A stretch of 64,000 nt of DNA from Lachnospiraceae bacterium (GCA_024698485.1 JAILRC010000022.1:1-64000); one strand, 5' to 3'. Counted from the stretch's first letter, positions 48,998-58,572 are shown. Translations and numbers: made by a program. Notes: generated from the letters alone by a model not told the origin.

Positions 48998-50203
48998 CTT
49001 GCTGTTCCTGTGGGCAAGACGCCAATCTATGCACCTTTTGAGATAGTCCACGTATTCCGGATTCTTGCACATTCCTTTTCCGTCGGTGTCTGAGATCTTT
49101 GCCACATCCATGCCGTTGCAGGCTGTGGTCTTCATCACAATGTTAAGGGGCTCCGCATAGGTGTCATTGGCGATGTAGGTCCCGATACCGAAAGCCGTCT
49201 TTACCTTTCCTTCGAAATAGGAATGTATCCTGTCAGCCCTTTCAAAATCAAGACTGTCGCTGAAGAGCAGTGTCTTGGTCTTGGGATCTATGCCCAGATT
49301 CTTGTAATGCTCTATCATGATGTCTCCCCACTTGAAAGGGTCTCCGCTGTCATGACGTACGCCGCTGAAAAGCGTGGCGAAGGTCAGCTGGAAATCCTCA
49401 AGGAAACACTCGGTGGTGATGGCATCCGTAAGGGCTGTTCCGTTCAATATGCCATATTCTTTGACCCAGGCATCCAGAGCATACCAGTTGGAATAGGCAG
49501 GGTTGTGCTTGTGAGTGCCCTGTCCTATGCACATGATCCATTCATGGGCCATGGTGCCCACGGGGGTGACTCCGAACTTCTTGGCCAGATAAACGTTGGA
49601 AGTACCTACACAAAGGGAATCCGCATATCTGTGACCGCACAGTTCTTTCACTGCCATCTCCTGGGCCTCGGCGGAAAGCCTTCTTCTGAGACCGAATTCA
49701 CTGAAGGAACCCAGCCTGTACTTTCCTTCCATAAGCCAACCCACCTTCTCGTCCAGTTTTCTCCTGAAACTCTCCAGAAGCTTCGGATAGTCATAGGCCA
49801 TGCGGAAATAGACTTCGTTCACGATGGCAAGGGTGGGGATCTCATACATGGAAGTGTTGAGCCATGTTCCCTTTGTCTCTATGGTCAGGCCGCACTCCGA
49901 ATCCGTTCCGATCTCGAAGTCCGCAAATCTGGGCTGCCAGAGCCTTAAGAAATCCACATAGGAGCCCTTGATCCACTTGATACTGTTGAGATAGTCCAGT
50001 TCATCTTCATTAAACCTGAGTTCGCAATAGAGTTTGATCTGATTTGTGATCTCCTCCACCATCTCGGGAGTAAATCTGACGCCCTCATTTCTGCATTTAA
50101 AGCTCCAGGTGGTCTTGTAATCACTGAACTGGTGATAGATGGCCTGCCCCATTGAAAATTTGTACATGTCTGTCTCAAGGAGACTGTTTATGATCCGTTC
50201 CAT
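48992..50203 (-). CDS. pncB: Nicotinate phosphoribosyltransferase
   Basis: The 403-residue protein starts INSLLETDMYKFSMGQAIYH, the PncB signature. It has FSEFGLRRRLSAEAQE, VGTSNVYLAKKFGVTPVGT, and FSGVRHDSGDPFKWG, a segment that includes the conserved active-site His. It makes nicotinate mononucleotide from nicotinate and PRPP for NAD salvage. It follows the DUF308 gene by 17 bases and shares its transcript. Confidence 0.96.
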   Translation of the reverse strand: MERIINSLLETDMYKFSMGQAIYHQFSDYKTTWSFKCRNEGVRFTPEMVEEITNQIKLYCELRFNEDELDYLNSIKWIKGSYVDFLRLWQPRFADFEIGTDSECGLTIETKGTWLNTSMYEIPTLAIVNEVYFRMAYDYPKLLESFRRKLDEKVGWLMEGKYRLGSFSEFGLRRRLSAEAQEMAVKELCGHRYADSLCVGTSNVYLAKKFGVTPVGTMAHEWIMCIGQGTHKHNPAYSNWYALDAWVKEYGILNGTALTDAITTECFLEDFQLTFATLFSGVRHDSGDPFKWGDIMIEHYKNLGIDPKTKTLLFSDSLDFERADRIHSYFEGKVKTAFGIGTYIANDTYAEPLNIVMKTTACNGMDVAKISDTDGKGMCKNPEYVDYLKRCIDWRLAHRNSKI

Positions 50204-50220
50204 ATCTTTACCCGTTCTTT

Positions 50221-51012
50221 TCAGTTTTCGTTATCGTTTCCGGAGACTGCGGCATCCGTATCTTCTTCCGTCTTAGCCGCGTTCTGTTCCGCGTCTTCCT
50301 CAATGGCTGCCTGTTCCTTGGACTCAGCCACAACTTCGCTCAGGTTGATGACCGCCTCGTCCTTCTTTTTCTTCTTTGCCATCTTCTTGGCAAGTTTAGC
50401 CTCTCTCTTGGAAAGCTTTTCCTGCATCAGCCTTTCTTTTTCCACGGCCCTCTCTTCTTTCCTGATGCGTCTGAATTCCGCAAGGAAAGTGAGAACCGAA
50501 GCCAGATCGCAAAGTCCGTCTATGGCAAGGAAGATACCCGTAAGTTTGATCATCTTTCCCGGCTCTCCCGCCCTGTTCAGGATCAGAATGATGCCCAGTG
50601 CCAGAGAGATCATGGAGATCACAAGGTTGATCCACCATCTGGGACTTCCGGAGTATCTGAGTTCATAGGCATATTGTGTTTTGAAATAGGAGTTCATGAT
50701 GATGCCTATGCCCATGAAAACCCAGAGAATGTCAAATACAAAGGATGCACCGAAGATAAAAAGTGCTCCCACCGCCACAGCCAGCGCCGCGGCAATGACT
50801 CTTAAAGAGAAGGGTTTTGCGCCCTTGTTTACAAGGACCACCGTAAGGACAAAGCCTCCGGAGATCACAAGGATCGCGCCTATGACGTAGCATATGACCT
50901 TATTCACGGTGTCGGGGTAGAGTACCATCACCACGCCTATGGCTATGCTGAGTATTCCCAGGAAAAACAATTCCTTCTTGATGCTCTTGAACCATCTTGC
51001 TATGTTTTTCAT
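50221..51012 (-). CDS. DUF308 (HdeD-like) membrane protein with charged C-terminal tail
   Basis: The 263-residue protein has six hydrophobic segments in the first 170 residues, typical of DUF308 (LGILSIAIGVVMVLYPDTV; VICYVIGAILVISGGFVLT; NLVISMISLALGIILILN). A coiled, Lys/Glu/Ala-rich tail follows (KLSKREAKLAKKMAKKKKKD then an acidic end). The function is unknown. Its ribosome site GGGAGG lies in the 3' arm of a long hairpin that also ends the upstream nitroreductase transcript. Confidence 0.85.
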   Translation of the reverse strand: MKNIARWFKSIKKELFFLGILSIAIGVVMVLYPDTVNKVICYVIGAILVISGGFVLTVVLVNKGAKPFSLRVIAAALAVAVGALFIFGASFVFDILWVFMGIGIIMNSYFKTQYAYELRYSGSPRWWINLVISMISLALGIILILNRAGEPGKMIKLTGIFLAIDGLCDLASVLTFLAEFRRIRKEERAVEKERLMQEKLSKREAKLAKKMAKKKKKDEAVINLSEVVAESKEQAAIEEDAEQNAAKTEEDTDAAVSGNDNEN

Positions 51013-51015
51013 AAA

Positions 51016-51079
51016 AAAACCTCCCTAAGCTGTATACTTAAGATCATCAATGACAAGTATACGCCCTTAAGGAGGTTTT
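51016..51079 (-). terminator. Long inverted repeat: terminator of nitroreductase that also holds the next gene's ribosome site
   Basis: On the minus strand AAAACCTCC-TAAG-GTATACTT pairs with AAGTATAC-CTTA-GGAGGTTTT in three blocks (21 bp in total, small interior loops, 15-base loop). A run of seven T follows directly. The 3' arm contains GGAGG, the ribosome site of the DUF308 gene (start 51012). Confidence 0.8.
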
Positions 51080-51084
51080 GTAAA
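51056..51084 (-). promoter_or_regulatory. Promoter of the DUF308-pncB operon inside the terminator's 5' arm
   Basis: TTTACA (51079-51084) and TATACT (51056-51061) on the minus strand, spacing 17. Transcripts from it would begin near 51050, in the hairpin loop. Confidence 0.65.
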
Positions 51085-51091
51085 GAAAAGC

Positions 51092-51667
51092 TCAGATCAG
51101 AACTTCCTCCAGTGTCCTCTTCGGTACATAATGAACATCCTTTTCGTCTCGGTAATATTTTGTGCTGCCATCTTCTCCCACATCCACAAGTTTCACCGTT
51201 TCGACGGGTTTTCCAATGGCCAGGGCAAGGACGGGACGAAGGTTTTCACGGGGTGAGAACAGCTGAAAAGCCTCTTCTCTGTCGAAGTTTCCGATCATGC
51301 ATCCTCCAAGGCCTTTTTCCACCGCTCCCAGCATTATGGTCTGGGCTGCAATGCCAAGATCCGTGTCCGCATTCTTGGGCTCTTTGCATATGTCTGTATC
51401 AACATAAACAAGGATGTATGCAGTGGGAAACTGTCCCGGATGAGGCAGTGTCATCTGAGTCAGCATCTTTCCCCATCTGGTGATGCCGTTCATCTTCCCA
51501 ACGCTCTCGACATCAGCCATCAGACGGTACTTAAGGGGCTGAACATTGGCTCCCGATGCGGTGAGCCGCGCCATGTCCACCAGTTCCTTAAGGGTTTTCT
51601 CCGAAACCTTGTAATTTTCGTCAAAGCCTCTGTAACTTCTGTTTTTAACAACCAGTTCTTTAAGCAT
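51092..51667 (-). CDS. Nitroreductase-family FMN protein
   Basis: The 191-residue protein has the nitroreductase start LKELVVKNRSYRGFDENY with the FMN-binding Arg-Ser-Tyr-Arg. The helix LVDMARLTASGANVQPLKYR follows, and then IAAQTIMLGAVEKGLGGCMIG, which contacts FMN. Family members use NAD(P)H to reduce nitro groups, flavins or quinones. The natural substrate is unknown. It is a single gene with a terminator directly after it. Confidence 0.9.
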   Translation of the reverse strand: MLKELVVKNRSYRGFDENYKVSEKTLKELVDMARLTASGANVQPLKYRLMADVESVGKMNGITRWGKMLTQMTLPHPGQFPTAYILVYVDTDICKEPKNADTDLGIAAQTIMLGAVEKGLGGCMIGNFDREEAFQLFSPRENLRPVLALAIGKPVETVKLVDVGEDGSTKYYRDEKDVHYVPKRTLEEVLI

Positions 51668-51713
51668 AGTTCCTCCAAAGTAAAGTCGCGTTTTTTTGAT
51701 ATTAGCATAAAAC

Positions 51714-51743
51714 TAAAAAAAATGGAACTGCATTCGCAGTTCC
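51714..51743 (-). terminator. Terminator of tRNA-Gln
   Basis: GGAACTGC/GCAGTTCC stem (51724-51731 with 51736-51743), four-base loop, followed by A then eight T on the minus strand. Confidence 0.9.
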
Positions 51744-51748
51744 TGTCA

Positions 51749-51821
51749 CAGGGCTACAAGGATTCGAACCTTGAAAATGACGGAGTCAGAGTCCGTTGCC
51801 TTACCGTTTGGCGATAGCCCT
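51749..51821 (-). tRNA. tRNA-Gln(CUG)
   Basis: A 73-base cloverleaf: acceptor AGGGCTA/TAGCCCT, D-arm GCC/GGC, anticodon stem ACGGA/TCCGT with loop CTCTGAC giving anticodon CUG (reads CAG), and T-arm CAAGG-TTCGAAT-CCTTG. The discriminator is G and CCA is not encoded. It has its own promoter and terminator. Confidence 0.97.
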
Positions 51822-51861
51822 ATCTTTATTCCCGTACCTTGTTTTCCAAGGCACGGGTTGC

Positions 51862-51890
51862 ATTATACTACGAAAAAAAACAAATTGCAA
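51862..51890 (-). promoter_or_regulatory. Promoter of tRNA-Gln
   Basis: TTGCAA (51885-51890) and TATAAT (51862-51867) on the minus strand, spacing 17, about 40 bases upstream of the mature tRNA. Confidence 0.85.
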
Positions 51891-51968
51891 GTAGTTTTTT
51901 TCAAAATTATGGACACAACAGAAAAAATTTCTTGAACAGGCTCAAACACTGAATTTGAGCCTTGCAGA

Positions 51969-52859
51969 TCATCGTGCGGAATAATCGATAAAGGCTATGT
52001 TCAGATCCGTGTTGCCCTTTATCCCGGGAACAGATGCCTTGTCCGTGTACTGCCACATGGTGAACCTGTAGGGCCAGTAGAGTTCCTCGCCGTAATAGGC
52101 ATACCAGAGATCGTACTCCGTCAGTCTTTCCAGATCCACCGCCGTAAGGCTCCAGGAAGTGTTCATATAGACAGCGGGAATGTAGCCCGCATCTTTTATC
52201 CTGTTAAGAAAAGCGACGGCTATATCGGTCCTCAGATCCTTTTCTATGACGTCTGCCCTTGAACTTCCGTCATATCTTTCGGTGTCAAAGACCACAGGGA
52301 AGGTGATGTCCCGCCCCGCCAGATTCTCTATGCAAAACTGTGCTTCTTTCAGGGCTTCTTCCACCGTGACAGCCTGGCTGTAGTAATACACCCCCACCTT
52401 GAGTCCCGCTGCCTGCGCCCCTTCAATGTATTCCTCATACCTGGGGTCAAGGGTGATCTCTCCGGAATTCAATTTGCTGTTTCCTATACGGATCATGACA
52501 AATTCTATGCCTGCGTTCCTCACCTGCTCCCAGTCTATGTCTTCATTCCATTTGGACACGTCTATGCCCGTGAGAGAGGTTTTTACGCCGTTCTCCCTGT
52601 AGATCCTGTATCCGTTTTCATCGGTGGTGATGAGGGACTTGTCGAAGGTGTGTAAAGGGATCTTTTCATCCGGTTCCGAGAACACCGCTTCCCAGTCACT
52701 GTTTGCCACCGCCTCTGCGTACTCTGCAGCGACACGCCTAACGTGCACCGAGTCCCAGATGATAAAACAGGCATATACAAAGGCAAGCACAACCAAAACT
52801 CCCGCACCCACCATCATAATGAACTTTTTTCTCTCCCCCGCAAGAATCTCGCTTACCAT
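51969..52859 (-). CDS. GH25 lysozyme (muramidase), membrane-anchored
   Basis: The 296-residue protein has a short cytoplasmic start, one N-terminal membrane helix (MVGAGVLVVLAFVYACFIIW) and a linker of about 60 residues. The GH25 domain follows: LTGIDVSKWNEDIDWEQV, EFVMIRIGNSK, AGLKVGVYYYSQAVTVEEA, FPVVFDTER with the catalytic Asp-x-Glu, MWQYTDKASVPGI and a final LNIAFIDYS. It cleaves the glycan backbone of peptidoglycan, presumably during wall remodelling. The ATG at 52859 is chosen because GGGGAGAG precedes it. It is divergent from the YigZ gene. Confidence 0.92.
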   Translation of the reverse strand: MVSEILAGERKKFIMMVGAGVLVVLAFVYACFIIWDSVHVRRVAAEYAEAVANSDWEAVFSEPDEKIPLHTFDKSLITTDENGYRIYRENGVKTSLTGIDVSKWNEDIDWEQVRNAGIEFVMIRIGNSKLNSGEITLDPRYEEYIEGAQAAGLKVGVYYYSQAVTVEEALKEAQFCIENLAGRDITFPVVFDTERYDGSSRADVIEKDLRTDIAVAFLNRIKDAGYIPAVYMNTSWSLTAVDLERLTEYDLWYAYYGEELYWPYRFTMWQYTDKASVPGIKGNTDLNIAFIDYSAR

Positions 52860-52932
52860 AAACTCTCCCCTTTTTCCATGTTTTATGATAAAATGGATTT
52901 TAACATACACAATGGAGTTTGGGAACAAAAAT

Positions 52933-53553
52933 ATGACAGAACACAAGACCATAATCAGATCGGGATCGGGAGAAGTGGAGGAAAAGCGCTCCCGCTTCAT
53001 CGCCGTGGCCGTTCACTGCGAATCGGAGGAGGAAGCATTGGCTTTCATCGAGTCCGTGCGTAAAAAACACTATGATGCGCGTCACAACTGCTTTGCCTAT
53101 ATCATCGGAGAAAAGGGCGAACTGGAAAGAGCCGGGGACGACGGGGAGCCTCAGAAGACCGCAGGACAGCCCATACTTTCCGTTCTTCGTGGAGCAGAGC
53201 TCAAAAACGTCTGCTGCGTGGTCACCCGCTACTTCGGCGGCACTCTTCTGGGTACCGGCGGTCTTGTGCGCGCCTACACCGACTCCGCCCGTCTTGCGGT
53301 TCAGAATGCCGAGATCGTCACCAACCGCGTGGGAAGGATCCTCACTGTCAGAACGGATTACACCGGCATGGGAAAGATCCAGTACATCCTTGCCGGGGAA
53401 GAACTTACTCCCGCAGATATACAATATGCCGACAATGTAGTGATCACCGTATGCGTTCCCGAAGAACTGCTGGACAAGGTGCAAAAAAAGATCACCGAAG
53501 CCACCTCCGCCACAGCGGTGATGGAATACGGCGATCCCATTCTTTATCACTGA
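52933..53553 (+). CDS. YigZ/IMPACT-family protein
   Basis: The 206-residue protein matches the bacterial IMPACT family: KRSRFIAVAVHCESEEEAL, HYDARHNCFAYIIG, GDDGEPQKTAGQPIL and VVTRYFGGTLLGTGGLVRAY in the N-domain, then a ferredoxin-like C-terminal domain. The molecular role is unclear. The eukaryotic relative binds translation factors, and bacterial members are often linked to translation or stress. The ATG at 52933 gives the usual length. Its 3' end overlaps the convergent regulator gene by seven bases. Confidence 0.92.
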   Translation: MTEHKTIIRSGSGEVEEKRSRFIAVAVHCESEEEALAFIESVRKKHYDARHNCFAYIIGEKGELERAGDDGEPQKTAGQPILSVLRGAELKNVCCVVTRYFGGTLLGTGGLVRAYTDSARLAVQNAEIVTNRVGRILTVRTDYTGMGKIQYILAGEELTPADIQYADNVVITVCVPEELLDKVQKKITEATSATAVMEYGDPILYH

Positions 53554-54668
53554 CCCGATGCTTTCTTTGTTTTTTGTGCGTTCCAGACGGCCATGATCTT
53601 ATCCAGCATCTCTTCATTACAGTATTTATCTCTTTTCTTGGTCAGCATGCTCTCAACGCTCTCAATGGCAGTGGAGCCGCCTGCATCAAAAGCAGGGATC
53701 TCCTCCGAGGAATAATAGAATTTGAAGCTTTCCGACAATCTGTCCGTACTCTCGCCCGAATCATAGGTCACAGCCCTGTCATAGCACTCCTTGACACGGG
53801 CTTCCATTTCTTTAAAGTCCCCCATTCTTTCGTAAACCATGGCTTCCGTCATCACCAGATACAGCTCCATCTTATAGAAAAGCCCCATCTTCCCCTCACG
53901 GCTAAAGCCTTCCATCACCTGTTCTTCCAGTTTCAAAAGGTCAAGAGCTTTCAAAAGATCCTTTTTGCCGCCCTTCTTCAATATGGCCTTGACCATGGAA
54001 TGGATCACGGAATTTTCTTCCGCCATGGTCAAAAGAAGAGATTCGGTGAAATTGTGGAGTGCTTCATCGGTCTTGTCCATATCCAGCAGGGTAAGGCCGA
54101 TCTCGTTAAAAAGATCCCCGTTGAAATTGATCTCTTTAAGGAGGCTCAGGCTCTTTTCAGGGTCCAGTGTACGATACATCTGTGCAATGGAGCTTTTTAA
54201 ACTGTATTCATCGCCCATCTTGTCCTTACTCTGGGAAATGTATTTAATGGCAGTCTCCATAATATCGATGGCTTTTTGGGCATCTGCCTTATCTAGGCTC
54301 GTCAGGGTCTTTCTGTAGTAAACCGCACTGGCGGAGGCAAGGACCACAAAGTTGTGGGGATAGCGGGACAATGCGTCGTTCACTACGGATATGGCCTCAT
54401 CAAACCTGTGGTTGATGCTGAACTCATCCATCTTTTTGCACATATCCTCTATCTTTTTGGAAGACATATCAAAGCTCAGCAGCTCATCCATGGAGATGTT
54501 GAAAAAGTCCGCCAGATCCATCATGGTGACCACATCCGGAACATTGTTGCCGTTCTCCCATTTGGAAACAGCCCCCACAGTCACCCCCAGAGCTTCTGCC
54601 AGTTCCTCCTGAGTCATGTTCATCTTTTTTCTGTATTGCTTGATATTTTCGGATATCTTGAGTTTCAT
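53547..54668 (-). CDS. XRE-family regulator with TPR-like C-terminal domain
   Basis: The 373-residue protein has a Cro/C1 helix-turn-helix at residues 6-60 (MTQEELAEALGVTVGAVSKW, then NGNNVPDVVTMMDLADFF). About 300 residues of paired helices resembling TPR repeats follow. This layout is typical of peptide- or nutrient-sensing regulators in Firmicutes. No target can be named. The ATG at 54668 is preferred because GGAGG precedes it by seven bases. Confidence 0.88.
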   Translation of the reverse strand: MKLKISENIKQYRKKMNMTQEELAEALGVTVGAVSKWENGNNVPDVVTMMDLADFFNISMDELLSFDMSSKKIEDMCKKMDEFSINHRFDEAISVVNDALSRYPHNFVVLASASAVYYRKTLTSLDKADAQKAIDIMETAIKYISQSKDKMGDEYSLKSSIAQMYRTLDPEKSLSLLKEINFNGDLFNEIGLTLLDMDKTDEALHNFTESLLLTMAEENSVIHSMVKAILKKGGKKDLLKALDLLKLEEQVMEGFSREGKMGLFYKMELYLVMTEAMVYERMGDFKEMEARVKECYDRAVTYDSGESTDRLSESFKFYYSSEEIPAFDAGGSTAIESVESMLTKKRDKYCNEEMLDKIMAVWNAQKTKKASGQ

Positions 54669-54766
54669 ACCGTTTCCTCCGTGCCCGCATGCGTATTTTT
54701 TCTCCATCGTCAATTATATTGAGCCATTGGAAAGATTATAACATATCATACGTAAAGAATGTAAAC

Positions 54767-54796
54767 AAAAAACTTTCCGATAAGGAAAGTTTTTTG
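54767..54796. terminator. Terminator between purL and upstream region, T runs on both sides
   Basis: AACTTTCC (54771-54778) and GGAAAGTT (54784-54791) with flanking A and T runs. On the minus strand it lies 21 bases after purL. Confidence 0.88.
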
Positions 54797-54816
54797 AAAT
54801 CATGAGTATGAATTTT

Positions 54817-57800
54817 TTATTTAAAGTATTCAACGCCTGCTTCGAAGATCCTCTGATCCTGAGGTCCGTAGATGTTCTTTGCAACACCCTCTCCTATACG
54901 CTCGGAGTGAGCCATCTTGCCCAGGATGCGTCCTGTGGGATCCGTGATGCCCTCGATGGCCATGTAGCTCAAGTTGGGGTTGAAATCTTCATCAAAGGAA
55001 GGAGCACCGTTCACATCAACGTACTGTGTTGCCACCTGTCCGTTGGCTATGAGTTTCTTAAGCCACTCGTCGTTGGCTACGAAACGTCCTTCACCGTGGG
55101 ATGCGGGAATGGAGTAAACACCGCCAAGTTCTGCCTTTGCAAGCCAGGGAGACTTGTTGGACACCACCTTGGTGTAAACGGACTTGGAAATGTGACGTCC
55201 GATGGAGTTTCTTGTAAGTGTGGGTGAATCGCTGTCTATCTCGCAGATCTCACCGTAAGGCACAAGACCCAGCTTGATGATGGCCTGAAAGCCGTTGCAT
55301 ATACCCAGTACAAGACCGTCACGCTGCTTGATGAGGTCGTTCACCGCATTCTTGAGTTTCTCGTTTCTGAAGGCCGTGGCAATGAACTTACCGGAGCCGT
55401 CAGGTTCGTCACCTGCGGAGAAACCGCCGGGGAACATGAGGATCTGCGCTTCTCTTATGCCCTTTTCAAAGGCTTCCACAGACTCAAGGATGTCCTTCTC
55501 GTTCCTGTTTCTGAAGACGCAGGTGTTGACATTTGCCCCTGCTCTTTCAAATGCTCTCAGTGTATCATATTCGCAGTTCGTGCCGGGGAAGACGGGAATG
55601 AACACCGTGGGCTTCGCGGTCTTGAACTTGGATGTGATGACAGTCTTGTTTTCATATAAAGGAATGACAGCCTGTGCTGCATCCTTCTCTTCCTTCTTTG
55701 CGGTGGCTGTGGGAAATACGCTTTCAAGAGGCGAAGTCCAAGCCTTTAGTGCCTCTTCTTCCGAGATCCATGCATCTTTGTAGGCAAATCCGCTTTCCGT
55801 AACCTTACCTACGATAGCACAGTTCACCTTGCCTGCCTTGATGAGAGCAAAGTCCTCCTCCGAGATCTCTGCGATGATGTCACCGTAGCCCTCACCGAAC
55901 ATTTCGTCATAGCTTACGGAGTCATAGATCTCTGCACCGAGACGGTTACCGAAGCCCATCTTGCCAACAGCTTCGGACAGACCGTGACCGCAGACTGCCC
56001 AAGCTGACTTTATGTAGCCCTTCTGAGCAAAGGTGTGGAAGGCTTCCATCTGATCCATGAAATCCTCGTAATCGGGAAGACCGTACTCGTCCCTCTTCAT
56101 GGGGAACTTCACGATGAGGTTTCCCGCTTTTTTGAACTCGTCGGAAATGATGTCACCGTGCTTTGCAACATCGACCGCAAAGGAAACAAGTGTGGGCGGA
56201 ACATCGATGTCGTTAAAGCTTCCGGACATGGAGTCCTTTCCGCCTATGGACGCAAGTCCCAGTCTCACCTGTGCCTCGTAAGCTCCGAGAAGCGCTGCCA
56301 GCGGCTTACCCCAGCGCTTTTTGTCGTCACGGAGTCTTTCAAAAAATTCTTGAAATGTAAAACGGATAGAGGTCAAATCACCGCCGGCTGCCACAATTTT
56401 TGCGACAGAGGAGATAACAGCATAGGAAGAGCCGTGGTAAGGGCTTCTGCTCGAAAGGTAGGGATCGAAACCGTAACTCATCATGGTAACTGTGTCGCAC
56501 TTTCCGCGTAAAACGGGAAGTTTTGCCACCATGGTCTGGGTGGGGGTCATCTGATACTTACCTCCGAAAGGCATAAGGGTCGAGGATGCACCGATGGATG
56601 AATCGAACATCTCGGAAAGACCCTTCTTTGAACATACGTTAAGGTCGGACAGGGTGTCGAGCCACTTCTTCTTAAGGTCGCTCTCCTGTTCTTCCTTCGC
56701 CTTTTCTCCGGGAAGTTCAACGAAAGCTTCCGCTTCCTGATGAGCACCGTTGGTGTTGAGGAAATCACGGGATATGTTAACGATGTCCTTTCCTCTCCAC
56801 TTGAGAACAAGGCGTTTTTCCTCGGTGACCGTTGCCACAACAACAGCCTCAAGGTTTTCGGATGCCGCAAACTCAAGCATCTTGTCTGCATCCTTCTTAT
56901 CAACAACAATGGCCATTCTTTCCTGAGACTCGGAAATAGCCAGCTCAGTTCCGTCAAGGCCCGCATATTTCTTGGGAACAAGGTCCAGATCCACCGTGAG
57001 ACCGTCGGCAAGTTCACCGATTGCTACGGAAACACCGCCTGCACCGAAGTCATTGCACTTCTTGATGAGTTTTGTAACTTCGGGACGTCTGAAGAGTCTC
57101 TGGAGCTTTCTCTCCGTGGGAGCATTACCCTTCTGGACTTCAGCGCCGCAGGTGTTGATGGATTCGGCATTGTGAGCCTTGGATGAACCTGTGGCTCCGC
57201 CGCAGCCGTCACGACCTGTGCGTCCGCCCATGAGGATGATCACATCTCCGGGCTCGGAATTTTCTCTTATAACATTCTCTCTCTTGGCAGCGCCCATTAC
57301 GGCACCGATCTCGAGACGTTTTGCAACATAGTTGGGATGATAGATCTCATCGACAAGACCTGTGGCAAGACCGATCTGGTTACCGTAGGAAGAGTAACCG
57401 TTGGCTGCTCCCGTAACGATCTTTCTCTGAGGAAGCTTGCCGGGCAGAGTCTCTGCTATAGGCTTTCTGGGGTCTGCTGCGCCTGTCACTCTCATTGCCT
57501 GGTAAACATAGCCTCTTCCCGAAAGGGGATCGCGAATGGCTCCTCCGAGACAGGTGGCAGCGCCACCGAAGGGCTCGATCTCCGTAGGATGGTTGTGAGT
57601 CTCGTTCTTAAAGAATATGAGCCACTCTTCCGTCTTACCGTCCACTTCAACGGGAACGATGACAGAGCAGGCGTTGATCTCATCCGACACTTCCATGTCG
57701 TCAAGCTTGCCTGCGGCTCTAAGCTCCTTCATACCGAAGATTGCAAGGTCCATAAGAGACACATACTTGTCGGGACGGTTTGCGTAGAGCACGGAACGTG

Positions 57801-58572
57801 CCTTCAGATACTTGTCATATGTAGCCTTGACGGGCTCGTTCATCTTTCCTTCTTCAAATTCCACATTGGTGAGTTCCGTAAGGAAAGTAGTGTGGCGGCA
57901 GTGATCCGACCAATAGGTGTCGAACACTCTGATCTCTGTAAAGGAAGGATCCCTCTTCTCTTCATTCTTGTAATGATCGCGTATGAAAAGGAAATCCCTG
58001 AAGGTCATGGCAAGATTCAAGGAATCATAAAGTTTTTTGAGTTCTTCTTCGGAAGCCTCCCTGAAGCCGTCAAAGATCTTGATGTCCGCAGGAGTCTCAT
58101 AGTTCACCTTGAGAGTCTCGGGGATCTCTTCCGACGCCGTTCTGGAATCCACAGGGTTTATGCAGTACTTACGGATCTTGTCCAGTTCGTCCGTAGTGAT
58201 CTTTCCCTTTAAAACATAGGTTGTGGCGCTCAGGATCACAGGCTCCTCGCTCTCACAGAGAAGCTTTACGCACTGAACGGCGGAGTCCGCTCTCTGGTCG
58301 AACTGACCGGGGAGATATTCAACGGAGAAGGAAACCTCATCCGCAGCCTTGGGGAACTTGCCCTCGTAGAGGTAGTCCACGGGAGGCTCTGTGAAGACCG
58401 TACCCAGAGATCTTTTGTAGGTCTCTTCACTCAGGTTCTCAATGTCATATCTGATGAGGACACGGACGTTCTCGACAGAGTTAATGCCGAGATACTCGGT
58501 GATCTCATTCTTAAGTTCTTTTGCGCGCACCGCATAGGCGGGCTTTTTTTCGGAGTAGATGCGTTTTACCAT
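54817..58572 (-). CDS. purL: Phosphoribosylformylglycinamidine synthase, single-chain form
   Basis: The 1,251-residue protein carries an N-terminal PurS-like region, two AIR-synthase-like ATP-binding halves and a C-terminal glutamine amidotransferase. Visible blocks include FKNETHNHPTEIEPFGGAAT, GGRTGRDGCGGATGSS, GGKDSMSGSFNDI and FPGTNCEYDTLRAF. The amidotransferase nucleophile Cys1092 is in LGICNGFQA. It makes FGAM from FGAR, glutamine and ATP in purine synthesis. The ATG at 58572 follows AGGA; a longer frame to 58641 lacks family support. A large four-way inverted repeat lies 88 bases upstream. Confidence 0.96.
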   Translation of the reverse strand: MVKRIYSEKKPAYAVRAKELKNEITEYLGINSVENVRVLIRYDIENLSEETYKRSLGTVFTEPPVDYLYEGKFPKAADEVSFSVEYLPGQFDQRADSAVQCVKLLCESEEPVILSATTYVLKGKITTDELDKIRKYCINPVDSRTASEEIPETLKVNYETPADIKIFDGFREASEEELKKLYDSLNLAMTFRDFLFIRDHYKNEEKRDPSFTEIRVFDTYWSDHCRHTTFLTELTNVEFEEGKMNEPVKATYDKYLKARSVLYANRPDKYVSLMDLAIFGMKELRAAGKLDDMEVSDEINACSVIVPVEVDGKTEEWLIFFKNETHNHPTEIEPFGGAATCLGGAIRDPLSGRGYVYQAMRVTGAADPRKPIAETLPGKLPQRKIVTGAANGYSSYGNQIGLATGLVDEIYHPNYVAKRLEIGAVMGAAKRENVIRENSEPGDVIILMGGRTGRDGCGGATGSSKAHNAESINTCGAEVQKGNAPTERKLQRLFRRPEVTKLIKKCNDFGAGGVSVAIGELADGLTVDLDLVPKKYAGLDGTELAISESQERMAIVVDKKDADKMLEFAASENLEAVVVATVTEEKRLVLKWRGKDIVNISRDFLNTNGAHQEAEAFVELPGEKAKEEQESDLKKKWLDTLSDLNVCSKKGLSEMFDSSIGASSTLMPFGGKYQMTPTQTMVAKLPVLRGKCDTVTMMSYGFDPYLSSRSPYHGSSYAVISSVAKIVAAGGDLTSIRFTFQEFFERLRDDKKRWGKPLAALLGAYEAQVRLGLASIGGKDSMSGSFNDIDVPPTLVSFAVDVAKHGDIISDEFKKAGNLIVKFPMKRDEYGLPDYEDFMDQMEAFHTFAQKGYIKSAWAVCGHGLSEAVGKMGFGNRLGAEIYDSVSYDEMFGEGYGDIIAEISEEDFALIKAGKVNCAIVGKVTESGFAYKDAWISEEEALKAWTSPLESVFPTATAKKEEKDAAQAVIPLYENKTVITSKFKTAKPTVFIPVFPGTNCEYDTLRAFERAGANVNTCVFRNRNEKDILESVEAFEKGIREAQILMFPGGFSAGDEPDGSGKFIATAFRNEKLKNAVNDLIKQRDGLVLGICNGFQAIIKLGLVPYGEICEIDSDSPTLTRNSIGRHISKSVYTKVVSNKSPWLAKAELGGVYSIPASHGEGRFVANDEWLKKLIANGQVATQYVDVNGAPSFDEDFNPNLSYMAIEGITDPTGRILGKMAHSERIGEGVAKNIYGPQDQRIFEAGVEYFK

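Noticed and set aside
54802..58212. Several plus-strand frames opposite purL (up to 291 codons)
   Set aside because: All lie within the purL coding region, which is full length and conserved.
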